Below are positions 6,701-12,995 of a DNA stretch of 20,446 bases, piece by piece (position 1 is the stretch's first letter; every line of letters begins with the position of its first letter). This stretch comes from JBBEDC01 sp040881505. Lineage in GTDB: Bacteria > Patescibacteriota > Andersenbacteria > UBA10190. The stretch covers positions 1 through 20,446 of the forward strand of contig JBBEDC010000036.1 in assembly GCA_040881505.1 (NCBI GenBank), read 5' to 3'. The position numbers and the translations under genes were made by a program. The notes below the pieces were generated by a model. That model saw only the letters and a list, made by a program, of their open reading frames with translations, searched no databases and was not told where the DNA came from.

Positions 6701-8690
6701 AATCACCGAGGGAAGTAAGATCCCCCTGTAACGTAGCATCTGTCTGGCCAACGCTGGTTGCCGCTTCCGTGCTCACAGTCGGCGACGCCTTGTCCGTCGT
6801 CTCACTCGCCTCACCAGAAGCACTGCTCGTACCAATAGCGTTAATAGCGCTCACGCGATAGGTGTGCAGAGTGTCGGAATCAAGGCCAGTATCTTCGTAG
6901 GTGGTATCAGTAGATCCAGTGTCAGCGACAAGCGTACTAAATGACCCTGCTTCAATTTTACGTTCAATCTTGTAGCCCGTAATGGCACTGCCCCCGTCAT
7001 CGACCGGAGCGTCCCAGGAGAGATCAATCTGAGAAGAGGATATAGTTGCGGTAGCAAGGTTGGTGGGGGCGTTGGGGGCGGAAGCATCAGGATCAGCAAA
7101 TAGCGCAGTGAGGTAGGGGTACCCGTTGTTAGCATCAGCGTGGATATCCCAAATGTCGTCATTGGCCACATCATTATTCGGATTGTCCACAAAATCCCAA
7201 GGGCTAGAAAGGCCGGTTGTGGCGGTGTTGGTAAAAGTAGCTACATTCTTCATCTGTAAGATCGTCTTGCCGGTACCCGCATTGCTGGTAATGGCTCCCG
7301 ACCGCTGCATGTCCCAGAAAGAGTTAGTAACTGTTCCACCATCATTAGACCAAATAAGACCTCTGACAAAAAAATTAAGATCCTCCGCCATAGTGAAAGG
7401 ATAAAACTCAATTGGACTATCTAAAGGAGACCCACCGCCCCAGGCCCGGATTCCATGGCGTGTTTCGCTGCTGTTGAAGGAGGTGTTAACAGCAATAGTC
7501 TCATCGATACCGTCTCCGACAACGTGGAAGGTAATGTCATCTCCGCTGAGAGTAAGAGTCATATCATAGATAGTGCCGTGGGAGACGCTACCGGCACTGT
7601 CAAGGAGATCGAAGGTATTCCCATCCCAGGTAGCAACGCAAGCTCCACAATCAGTAGACACAAAGGCGGTAATAAGGCTGGAGGATGAGGCAACACGGGC
7701 GGCAAAGCCAGTGTGACCACCACTATCGCCGGATCCGCCATGAAGTGCGGACATAGTCAGAATGCCATCGGTGGCATTAGTTTCGATAGTAGCCAGGGAA
7801 ATTCCCTCGGCAGTTTCATCAACCACGAGCTTGCCATTGTCGCGATCGAGCTGACCTTCAAGCAGACTCCAGGTTTCGCTAGCGGGGCCAATATCGGGAG
7901 AGGTGTTGTTAACAGTACCGGTACTGCTCCAGTCGTCCTGGACAATAATGGCTGCCAACAGCCTACCAGCGAAATAGGACTTGTTAATAGTTCCAGAACC
8001 AAAGGCTACCAAACCGCCCTGGTCTCCAGCCCCTTCGACATCACCGGTAGCAAATGAATTGACGATTAGACCGTCGTTAATGGCAACAAATCCGGCTGAA
8101 AAATCACCCCCAGATACACTGGCCGCAGAGTATGATTCTTCAACCGTCACATCAGCTCCAGTGGTTCCCACTAGACCGGCAATGTAATCTCCCGATGAGG
8201 AAATACTTCCTGTGACATAGGAATCTGTAATAGAGCTTTCGCCATACACTTGTCCAGCCAACCCACCTACTTTCTGATTGGTAGTTGTTACTTCAATATC
8301 AACCAAACGCGCATCCGTAATATCCGCCCCATCAACATCACCGAACAACCCATAGCTTCCATTGATAGACAAGCTGGATACAGTATGCCCATCGCCATTA
8401 AAAGAGCCTGTGAAAGGCGTGGCAAGGTCGCCAACTGACTCGAATCCTTCAAAAGCTGAACAGTCTATATCATTGATCAGAACGAAGGAAGAAGCGAGCT
8501 CCTCCTGCATATTCTGGAGCTGCTGGCAGCTGGCAATTTGATAGGGATCTCCCAGCGAACCATCGCCGTCAGTAAATAAATGATTATCTGCCCAAGCAGA
8601 ACGGAAAAGTACAGCCAAAACCGTAGCAAATACTGCCACGACAAGAAGAATTAGCACTAGAACTCCAGTGCTGCGTTGAGCAGACGACAT
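2103..8690 (-). CDS. Giant multidomain surface protein fused in frame to phosphoglycerate mutase (GpmI)
   Basis: One uninterrupted 2195-codon frame. Approximate residue order: signal or anchor helix 9-29 with an AWA cleavage-like site ending at 34; GLUG beta-solenoid 35-245 and 442-528, interrupted by a ConA/LamG-like jelly-roll (about 245-435); FN3 535-630; beta domain 635-730; FN3 737-830; Ig/PKD-like 842-970; two FN3-like domains 970-1165; Pro/Thr stalk 1190-1232; heptad-rich region 1230-1333; hydrophobic stretch then KSRRR, 1335-1386; transthyretin-like domain 1388-1465; membrane hairpin 1512-1558; second such domain 1560-1640; GpmI 1661-2195. Positive-inside charges place the repeats outside and GpmI in the cytosol. 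GpmI, normally a free glycolytic enzyme of about 510-515 residues, keeps its metal and catalytic residues (LILDGYG Asp1674, NSETGH Ser1724, NPDMIAH, TGDHGNAED). Fused product, or two proteins via an internal start, is unresolved. Confidence 0.85.
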   Translation of the reverse strand: MSSAQRSTGVLVLILLVVAVFATVLAVLFRSAWADNHLFTDGDGSLGDPYQIASCQQLQNMQEELASSFVLINDIDCSAFEGFESVGDLATPFTGSFNGDGHTVSSLSINGSYGLFGDVDGADITDARLVDIEVTTTNQKVGGLAGQVYGESSITDSYVTGSISSSGDYIAGLVGTTGADVTVEESYSAASVSGGDFSAGFVAINDGLIVNSFATGDVEGAGDQGGLVAFGSGTINKSYFAGRLLAAIIVQDDWSSTGTVNNTSPDIGPASETWSLLEGQLDRDNGKLVVDETAEGISLATIETNATDGILTMSALHGGSGDSGGHTGFAARVASSSSLITAFVSTDCGACVATWDGNTFDLLDSAGSVSHGTIYDMTLTLSGDDITFHVVGDGIDETIAVNTSFNSSETRHGIRAWGGGSPLDSPIEFYPFTMAEDLNFFVRGLIWSNDGGTVTNSFWDMQRSGAITSNAGTGKTILQMKNVATFTNTATTGLSSPWDFVDNPNNDVANDDIWDIHADANNGYPYLTALFADPDASAPNAPTNLATATISSSQIDLSWDAPVDDGGSAITGYKIERKIEAGSFSTLVADTGSTDTTYEDTGLDSDTLHTYRVSAINAIGTSSASGEASETTDKASPTVSTEAATSVGQTDATLQGDLTSLGDFLTVDVFFRWREKDSGDPFTDTAAQEKTSTGTFDQALSDLAPDTIYEYKAIVQWEDSGTQEDEGSLVEFTTDPLVAPDAPTNLSATAASISQINLSWDAPVSNGGSAITGYKIERKTGGGSFSTIVADTESTDTTYEDTGLSEGTTYTYRLSAINAIGTSDPSGEASATTESEDEPDPEVNTAPSATSLTNISQVTNGDGYVTFMTTISDEDADSTRLKVEYSTDEANWHKANIVSVSPSAGSVTVSNGATYQIGSIDTDAESVQLTIKWNSQEHFADQARTVYLRVTPNDNSDDGTSKTSAAFFLDNRPPQIENFRLASRTATSLTVEWDIDEDESNFDQYTICYGTNASHVASCDRTASTRTITNGNTSGVTLAGLQKNKNHFITLTAVDTRGNSLTLELNQVATIDLPPFNVTITDIIGSTIKLIWDKVTSPTFLRYELCYSINQQYVQGSNCHNQTSKITYANSNTTSTTVLGLLEQTLYYFTVRVFDSVEEKIVSNVASTVTCLEGETNINGVCVAPASVVIQTPVSSPTATPTPVPTPTPVLTPTPSSSPIFSPNPGAGGDGLEGLVEGVGSIVEQVQEAVEEVAQAVVEVVQTVTEAVSDAVQEIFVNSVEVVQEVIESFKEVIQQLPETTRNIVEAAKRIPEDPVEAIREIRQEIKPVAESPAAQVTTATVTTSAAVATIATQPALAATASNFASQLFSLFERLWQGLLGLAGLKSRRRPWGRVVNAHTGEPLASAQVQIVNHQTERVVDATVTDDNGAFSSYLSPGSYNLRVAKRGWIMTPEAPFLSIIGGEKIYDGRAIAVVREKLAPLVVAMRQAGGVEGRIPLRKRILRGASYVLARLSWPLLIIGLLINSVVLLGAPSSVSVGTEIFYILLIIMKVLVARRFFKASGLVTDAVTHKPLGRAIVRILDAASGTLVGTRVTSGKSGSFFLLVPPGVYTVTVAHEGYEPYTESHVIMRSEGKSPVALSFAMQPLSKGQTKSVVSKGSVQNAPRPLTMLILDGYGLSPVSESNAVAAAHQPNMQKYFEHHPWVSLTAAGIEVGLPRGEMGNSETGHQNIGSGRVLYQPLPRISLAIEDESFFSNPVLLAAIEHVRQRPGAALHTMGMASDGGVHSHVDHQIALLELAARSGIGDRTYVHAFLDGRDSAPDSAGNFINQIAKRIKKLGVGHLVSMVGRYYAMDRNQNWDRTQVAYDLLVGGQGDRFTSWQEALKNIFRKEDKRGSYETAPPVVLSAAKAAPRMIRDGDAVILYNFREDRSVQLALAFTDPAFAHFPVAAWQDLFFVTMTDYGHGVRSEIVFPAETITTPLGKVISDYGLKQLRVAESEKFAHVTYFMNGGREEPFPGEDQVAIPSANVKDYSKKPHMSAEKISDTIIQAVQNESHDVIIANYANPDMIAHTGKFAATVQALEYLDGQIGRVVDAVLAAHGAVLITGDHGNAEDMVNRLTDEATTDHTTNPVPLIYITPDNRREQGRDKNELEQIAVEPVGILADVAPTVLEIMGLDTPPEMTSQSVLSNFTKEE
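6201..6476 (-). repeat. FN3-encoding repeat, copy B
   Basis: Encodes residues about 737-830 of the giant ORF. It is nearly the same as copy A at 6803-7080: both contain GGSAITGYKIERK, STDTTYEDTGL and SAINAIGTS. Copies A and B are separated by a different beta domain, so this is an internal duplication and not a tandem array. Boundaries were set by eye. Confidence 0.8.
6803..7080 (-). repeat. FN3-encoding repeat, copy A
   Basis: Encodes residues about 535-630 of the giant ORF, the partner of copy B. The DNA is also clearly related, for example the shared stretch for GSAITGYKIERK, so the duplication is fairly recent or kept similar by gene conversion. Differences cluster at the domain ends (VDDGG against VSNGG, SSASGE against DPSGE). 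Confidence 0.8.
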
Positions 8691-8699
8691 GTGCTACCA

Positions 8700-8708
8700 A
8701 GTATATCA
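8700..8708 (-). promoter_or_regulatory. Extended -10 promoter element of the giant ORF
   Basis: On the minus strand TG-A-TATACT matches an extended -10 (5 of 6). The predicted transcript start, about 8693, is only a few bases before the ATG at 8690, so the mRNA would be leaderless or nearly so; no Shine-Dalgarno is present. No -35 is seen. An inverted repeat TGGGGC/GCCCCA (8709-8736, 16-nt loop) lies immediately upstream and could bind a regulator or form a weak hairpin after recA; it lacks a T tract. Confidence 0.4.
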
Positions 8709-8781
8709 TGGGGCTTTAATCTGTAGCATCGCCCCAACCCGCACAGAGGAGTTCTCGCCCTCTATTGAGCCACCTTATAGC

Positions 8782-9837
8782 CTATACTTGAGCCGCTTCT
8801 TCCTCTTCAACCGCTTTCCAGATCGCTTTTTCGAGTTCCTTCGCTAATTTGGCATCTTCACGTAACACTTGCTTGGAAGCTTCCCGTCCCTGACCAAGTT
8901 TACGATCACCGTATGAGATCCAACTACCTGCTTTCTGCAAAATTTTGTACTCAATCCCCTTATCAACCACATCCCCTTCGTAGCTAATTCCTTCGTTGTA
9001 CATGATATCAAATTCCGCCACCTTGAATGGGGGAGCAACTTTGTTCTTAACCACCTTAGCGTGAACGCGATTACCAATAATCTTCTCGCCCATTTTAATT
9101 TGAGCTCGTCGGCGCAGGTCAACACGAACAGAAGAGTAAAATTTGAGCGCTTTTCCGCCAGTGGTTTCTTCAGGATTACCAAACATCACGCCAATCTTCA
9201 TACGAATTTGGTTAATGAAGATAATAGTAGTGTTCGTCTTATGAGAAATTCCAGTCAGCTTACGCAACGCCTGGCTCATTAAACGAGCCTGCAGTCCCAT
9301 ATGTGAATCTCCCATTTCACCCTCAATTTCCGCACGAGGAGTTAGTGCTGCTACCGAATCAATTACGATCAGATCAACAGCCGCGGATTTTACCAGTGTT
9401 TCCACAATATCAAGCGCTTGCTCTCCGGTATCGGGCTGGCTGATGAGAAGATCATTGAGATTTACGCCTAGGCGCTTGGCATATTGCGGATCAAGAGCGT
9501 GTTCTGCATCCACGTACGCCACCGTTCCTCCGTTATCCTGACAACTGGCTGCAATATGAAGCGCTAACGTTGATTTACCACTGCTTTCCGGGCCGTAAAT
9601 TTCAATGATACGGCCACGAGGAACACCGCCGATACCTAAGGCGAGATCGAGGGAAATAGATCCAGTAGAAATTGACTCGATGTCCTTTTTCTTCACTTCC
9701 CCCAAGCGCATAATTGCCCCTTCACCAAAACGCTCTTTAATCGAATCAAGAGCGGACGCTACCGCGATCTGCCGATCATCCTTATTCTTATCATCTGTTT
9801 TTTCTTTTTCCTTTGTTGCCTCAGCTTGCTTGGCCAT
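8782..9837 (-). CDS. recA: Recombinase RecA
   Basis: A 351-residue ATP-dependent strand-exchange protein for homologous recombination and repair. The Lys/Asp-rich N-terminal start is followed by the core ATPase: Walker A GPESSGKST at residues 82-90, catalytic-Glu region DAEHALDP near 110-117, Walker B LIVIDSVAAL at 156-165, loop L1 around EGEMGDSHMG (172-181), and the NQIRMKIGVMFG segment leading into loop L2 (209-220). The C-terminal domain ends in an acidic tail (VEEEEAAQV), as in other RecAs that use it to control DNA access. Length is normal and no intein or frameshift is present. It lies 97 bp downstream of the RodZ-like gene with its own candidate promoter. The ATG has no clear Shine-Dalgarno. 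Confidence 0.98.
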   Translation of the reverse strand: MAKQAEATKEKEKTDDKNKDDRQIAVASALDSIKERFGEGAIMRLGEVKKKDIESISTGSISLDLALGIGGVPRGRIIEIYGPESSGKSTLALHIAASCQDNGGTVAYVDAEHALDPQYAKRLGVNLNDLLISQPDTGEQALDIVETLVKSAAVDLIVIDSVAALTPRAEIEGEMGDSHMGLQARLMSQALRKLTGISHKTNTTIIFINQIRMKIGVMFGNPEETTGGKALKFYSSVRVDLRRRAQIKMGEKIIGNRVHAKVVKNKVAPPFKVAEFDIMYNEGISYEGDVVDKGIEYKILQKAGSWISYGDRKLGQGREASKQVLREDAKLAKELEKAIWKAVEEEEAAQV

Positions 9838-9859
9838 ATGTTTTCTTGTCTTAAACCAA

Positions 9860-9887
9860 TTAATAACAGCGTATTTAAGGCCGTCAT
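9860..9887 (-). promoter_or_regulatory. Candidate recA promoter
   Basis: On the minus strand ATGACG (4 of 6 to the -35 consensus), a 16-bp spacer and TG-T-TATTAA (extended -10, 4 of 6) lie in the 97-bp gap before recA. The predicted start is near 9853, about 16 nt before the ATG. A competing pair is TTGCGG, 17 bp, TATCCT slightly upstream. No palindromic LexA-type operator is visible. Confidence 0.35.
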
Positions 9888-9934
9888 TTAAGGATACGTT
9901 CTCGCGCCAGCGCCCGCAACCCGCCTTAAAACCC

Positions 9935-10609
9935 CTATAAATACCCCTTCTCCCGCGGCCGCAGGTAGTGTTCCTCTAATACCCGCTTGCGTCCGGCGGC
10001 ATTCTCCGCCTCTAAGCGAACAATATTAATACCAGGATGAAGCTCTATTTCAAGCTCAAATGTGTCATCTTCCTGAATCAAAAATGGCTCTCCATTCAGT
10101 GACAACTTTACCCCTCGCTCCGACGCCCCTCGAACAACCACCCGATCATTATCTACGACATGGTGTAGGGGCGCTGTAACTTGCAGTGCCGGCAGCTGCC
10201 AGAATAAGCGTAGCTGCCAGACAATGTATCCGCCTACAATCAATGCAACGAATGCGCCAGAGGCGATGAAGACCAAGCGGGGATTCTGGATACGCTCGTA
10301 CCATCGCTCCGGAGTGTGCATCTTTAAGGGAGTAATAACACGCTGAGATGAGAGTGCTCGCAGCACCGTCCGCTGAGCTGTTTTGGAATCTATCCCGAGG
10401 TACACCGCATATTGGGTATATGCTCCCCGAGCGTACACCTCCGCTGAAAATACTGAGAAATCCCCTCGCTCAATTGCCTCAAGATGCTCTACGGAAACAT
10501 GCAGGCTATCGGCAGCAGTCACCAATGATATGCCTTGCCTCTCTCGGGCTTGCCGTACAAGCTCAGCTGCCTCCTGTGTCCGGTCTTTCGTATCCTTGCT
10601 CTCTACCAT
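9935..10609 (-). CDS. RodZ-like protein: cytosolic HTH, one membrane helix, external Ig-like domain
   Basis: In 224 residues this has the RodZ layout: an N-terminal Xre/Cro-type helix-turn-helix (about 15-75; GISLVTAADSLHVSVEHLEAIERGDF), a basic linker, one membrane helix (about 111-133; LVFIASGAFVALIVGGYIVW) and an extracytoplasmic beta domain (about 140-215). In model bacteria RodZ links MreB filaments to the envelope and helps set rod shape. The outer domain here looks like a short Ig/glucodextranase-B-type fold ('HPGINIVRLEAENAAGRK'), not the longer RodZ C-terminal domain, so partners may differ. The ATG overlaps the ftsK stop by 7 nt (ATGGTAG), indicating translational coupling. The architecture call is secure; the shape role is inferred, as no mreB is in the window. 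Confidence 0.8.
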   Translation of the reverse strand: MVESKDTKDRTQEAAELVRQARERQGISLVTAADSLHVSVEHLEAIERGDFSVFSAEVYARGAYTQYAVYLGIDSKTAQRTVLRALSSQRVITPLKMHTPERWYERIQNPRLVFIASGAFVALIVGGYIVWQLRLFWQLPALQVTAPLHHVVDNDRVVVRGASERGVKLSLNGEPFLIQEDDTFELEIELHPGINIVRLEAENAAGRKRVLEEHYLRPREKGYL

Positions 10610-12873
10610 TGCTGCCGCTTATCCTCGTCCTCCGCATCTTCGTCGTCATCGTCATCGTCAAGATCATATTCACTGTCATCCGCCTCTTCATCATCACTAT
10701 CATCATATTCTTCTTCCACCTTCCCATATTCATCTTCAACGCTAACCAATATCTCACGCGGCTTATTCCCTTCAGCAGTGCTGATCACTCCGTTCTCCTC
10801 TAGCATATCAATCAAACGCGCAGCTCTTGCATACCCGACGCGAAGCCGGCGCTGCAACAGTGAAGCACTGGCTTTACCGGATTGCATAACCACCTGCTTG
10901 GCATCTTCGTACATATCATCGTTCACCGTTTCTCCGCCGCCGCTGCCGCCGAAATCCCGCTGAGGCGTTACGATCGAATCATCATGCTCGATTTCCAAGT
11001 CGTTGTTCTCCTGAATATCCTGCACCACCTGACGAACCTCTTCCTCTGATACGAACCCGCCTTGTAAACGCACAGGCTTAGCCTGATCCCCTGGCAAATA
11101 CAGCATGTCTCCGCTGCCTAACAGTTTCTCCGCTCCCGCTCCGTCAAGAATGGTACGAGAGTCGACTTGAGAGGCGACATTGAAGGCAATTCGAGTTGGA
11201 ATATTTGCCTTAATGAGCCCGGTAATAACATTCACAGACGGGCGCTGGGTGGCCAGCACCAGGTGAATCCCGATCGCCCGAGCCATTTGTGACAGCCGTA
11301 CGATCATACCTTCTACGTCCCGAGCATGGGTTGACATAAGGTCAGCTAACTCATCAATAACAATAACAATAAATGGCAGGGCGTTTTCCGGATGATTAGA
11401 GTTGTATGACAACAAATTACGCGACCCCACTTCCGATAGCAGTCGGTATCTGCGATCCATTTCTTTTACCGCCCACTTGAGCGCGTTGATCGTCTTATCA
11501 GGCTCAGTAATCACCGGGGTTAACAAGTGCGGAATGCCGTTAAAAAGCGATAACTCCACTCGCTTGGGATCAACCAGAATCATTCGTACTAGGGCCGGGG
11601 AATTGCGGTACAGCAGGGATAAGATAAGGGTGTTGATAAAGATAGACTTACCAGAACCTGTCGCTCCAGCAACTAGCAAGTGCGGCATCTTGTCGATCCC
11701 AGCCGCCTTGGGCATGCCAGATACATCCTTGCCCATAGCAATGGCGAGCGGAGACTGCGATTGGCGAAAATCTTTGGAGGTAATGATGTCCCGCAAACGC
11801 ACTAACGAAACATCCTTGTTTGGAATTTCAATTCCAACAAAGTTTGTCCCCGGAATCGGCGCCTCGATACGGATCGGGTGAGCCGCTAAAGCTAAGGCTA
11901 AATCGTTTTGCAAACCGGTAATGCGCGCCAGCTTCACGCCTTCTTCGGGCCGCAAGGTATACTGCGCTACAGTCGGACCTACGCTAACCTTACCCATCGT
12001 TACTGCAATGCCGAACTTCTCTAATGTGGTTTGAATCTTCTTCTTGTTAGCATCTACATTGCCACTATCAGGTTTTCCGATAGAGGAGTGGAGAATATCG
12101 ATACTCGGGGGTCTGTACTTCTTGTTCGCCGAACGCAGCTGAGCTCGCTCTTTCTCGCGCTGCTCCTCTTCCCGCTGTGCCTGCTGTTCTTGCAATTTAA
12201 GCTGATTCGGATCCGTCTTATCAGCCCCTTTACGCATACGGCTAATGCGGAAGGTAGGCACTGCGGACGCAGATCCTTCTTCATCTAGGTCTTCTACGCT
12301 ATCATCAGCAACTTCCTCATCTTGAATTTCCTCCCGACTAGGAATAAAGGTGCGCAGCCACATCCACACGCTCGACGGGGACAGATCAAAGGTCAAAAAT
12401 ATACCAGTCAAGAAAGCAGCAATAAATAACAGAATAGCTGCAATTGGAGAAAAGGCTTTACTTAACGGGAAAGAAAACAGGAACCCGAGTAATCCGCCGC
12501 CACGCCCTTCAAGTGCGGTCTGGTAGGCATCCTCCACCGGCGTGCCGATTAAATGAAACAATCCAAGCAGTCCCACCAAAGCTAAACCGACACCCACTAT
12601 CCGCAGCCGAGGCACCCTCTCTTGTCGCGGTCGGATCAGGTAAACACCAAGCCAGATGAGCGCTACCGGCGTAACAAAAGCCAGAATCCCTAGTATTTTA
12701 CGGACACCAACCAAGAGCAGGCTTCCTGTCGGTCCGGCCGCCGCAAAAAAGCTCAGAGCCAGGATAAGGGAAAAGAGGATCAGGAGGATGCCGATAATGG
12801 CCTGCTTGGTTTCGGGTCGAAGAAAGGATTCTTTACCACGACCGGATGACTTACGAAAAGGATTGAACCGCAT
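10603..12873 (-). CDS. ftsK: DNA translocase FtsK/SpoIIIE family
   Basis: A 756-residue septal DNA pump that clears and aligns chromosomes at division. The N terminus has four to five membrane helices (about 24-45, 50-80, 90-112, 125-163), then a charged linker (185-250). The motor follows: alpha/beta domain from about 255, Walker A GATGSGKS at 403-410, VDPKRVEL near 435, Walker B VIVIDELADLM at 503-513, ATQRPSVNVITG at 541-552. A gamma winged helix (about 652-710; RRLRVGYARAARLIDMLEENGV), which in other FtsKs reads KOPS-type sequences, comes next. Unusually, about 45 mostly acidic residues then follow, including a run of Asp. Length is short of E. coli FtsK because the linker is small. It heads a unit with the overlapping RodZ-like gene. 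Confidence 0.96.
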   Translation of the reverse strand: MRFNPFRKSSGRGKESFLRPETKQAIIGILLILFSLILALSFFAAAGPTGSLLLVGVRKILGILAFVTPVALIWLGVYLIRPRQERVPRLRIVGVGLALVGLLGLFHLIGTPVEDAYQTALEGRGGGLLGFLFSFPLSKAFSPIAAILLFIAAFLTGIFLTFDLSPSSVWMWLRTFIPSREEIQDEEVADDSVEDLDEEGSASAVPTFRISRMRKGADKTDPNQLKLQEQQAQREEEQREKERAQLRSANKKYRPPSIDILHSSIGKPDSGNVDANKKKIQTTLEKFGIAVTMGKVSVGPTVAQYTLRPEEGVKLARITGLQNDLALALAAHPIRIEAPIPGTNFVGIEIPNKDVSLVRLRDIITSKDFRQSQSPLAIAMGKDVSGMPKAAGIDKMPHLLVAGATGSGKSIFINTLILSLLYRNSPALVRMILVDPKRVELSLFNGIPHLLTPVITEPDKTINALKWAVKEMDRRYRLLSEVGSRNLLSYNSNHPENALPFIVIVIDELADLMSTHARDVEGMIVRLSQMARAIGIHLVLATQRPSVNVITGLIKANIPTRIAFNVASQVDSRTILDGAGAEKLLGSGDMLYLPGDQAKPVRLQGGFVSEEEVRQVVQDIQENNDLEIEHDDSIVTPQRDFGGSGGGETVNDDMYEDAKQVVMQSGKASASLLQRRLRVGYARAARLIDMLEENGVISTAEGNKPREILVSVEDEYGKVEEEYDDSDDEEADDSEYDLDDDDDDEDAEDEDKRQQW

Positions 12874-12908
12874 GAAAGGTCGATCTGTATTACGATTGAT
12901 GTTTGTAT

Positions 12909-12917
12909 ATTATGCCA
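12909..12917 (-). promoter_or_regulatory. Extended -10 promoter element of ftsK
   Basis: On the minus strand TG-G-CATAAT (TGn plus 5 of 6) predicts transcription from about 12902, giving a 29-nt leader to the ATG at 12873. It lies just past the rpoC terminator, where a new promoter is expected. The -35 at ideal spacing (TTTCGT) is poor, as is common for extended -10 promoters. No Shine-Dalgarno precedes the ATG. Confidence 0.5.
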
Positions 12918-12934
12918 TACCTGCGGATATAACG

Positions 12935-12961
12935 AAAAACCGCCTAATTCAGGCGGTTTTT
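12935..12961 (-). terminator. Terminator of the rpoBC operon
   Basis: A perfect 11-bp inverted repeat, AAAAACCGCCT, loop of 5, AGGCGGTTTTT. It has a T run at either end and could act on both strands, but only rpoBC approaches it. It starts 34 nt after the rpoC stop and separates rpoBC from ftsK. Confidence 0.88.
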
Positions 12962-12995
12962 CTTCTTTTGGGAAGAGGTAAGAGCTTAGAGTGAC

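Noticed and set aside
9885..9905. GAACGTATCC upstream of recA as a LexA/SOS operator
   Set aside because: Only a half-site is present; the GTTC-type second half needed for a dyad is missing.
10535..10963. Plus-strand Ser-rich ORFs opposite the end of ftsK
   Set aside because: They are produced by the reverse complement of the Asp/Glu-rich tail; ftsK and its overlap with the RodZ-like gene explain the region.
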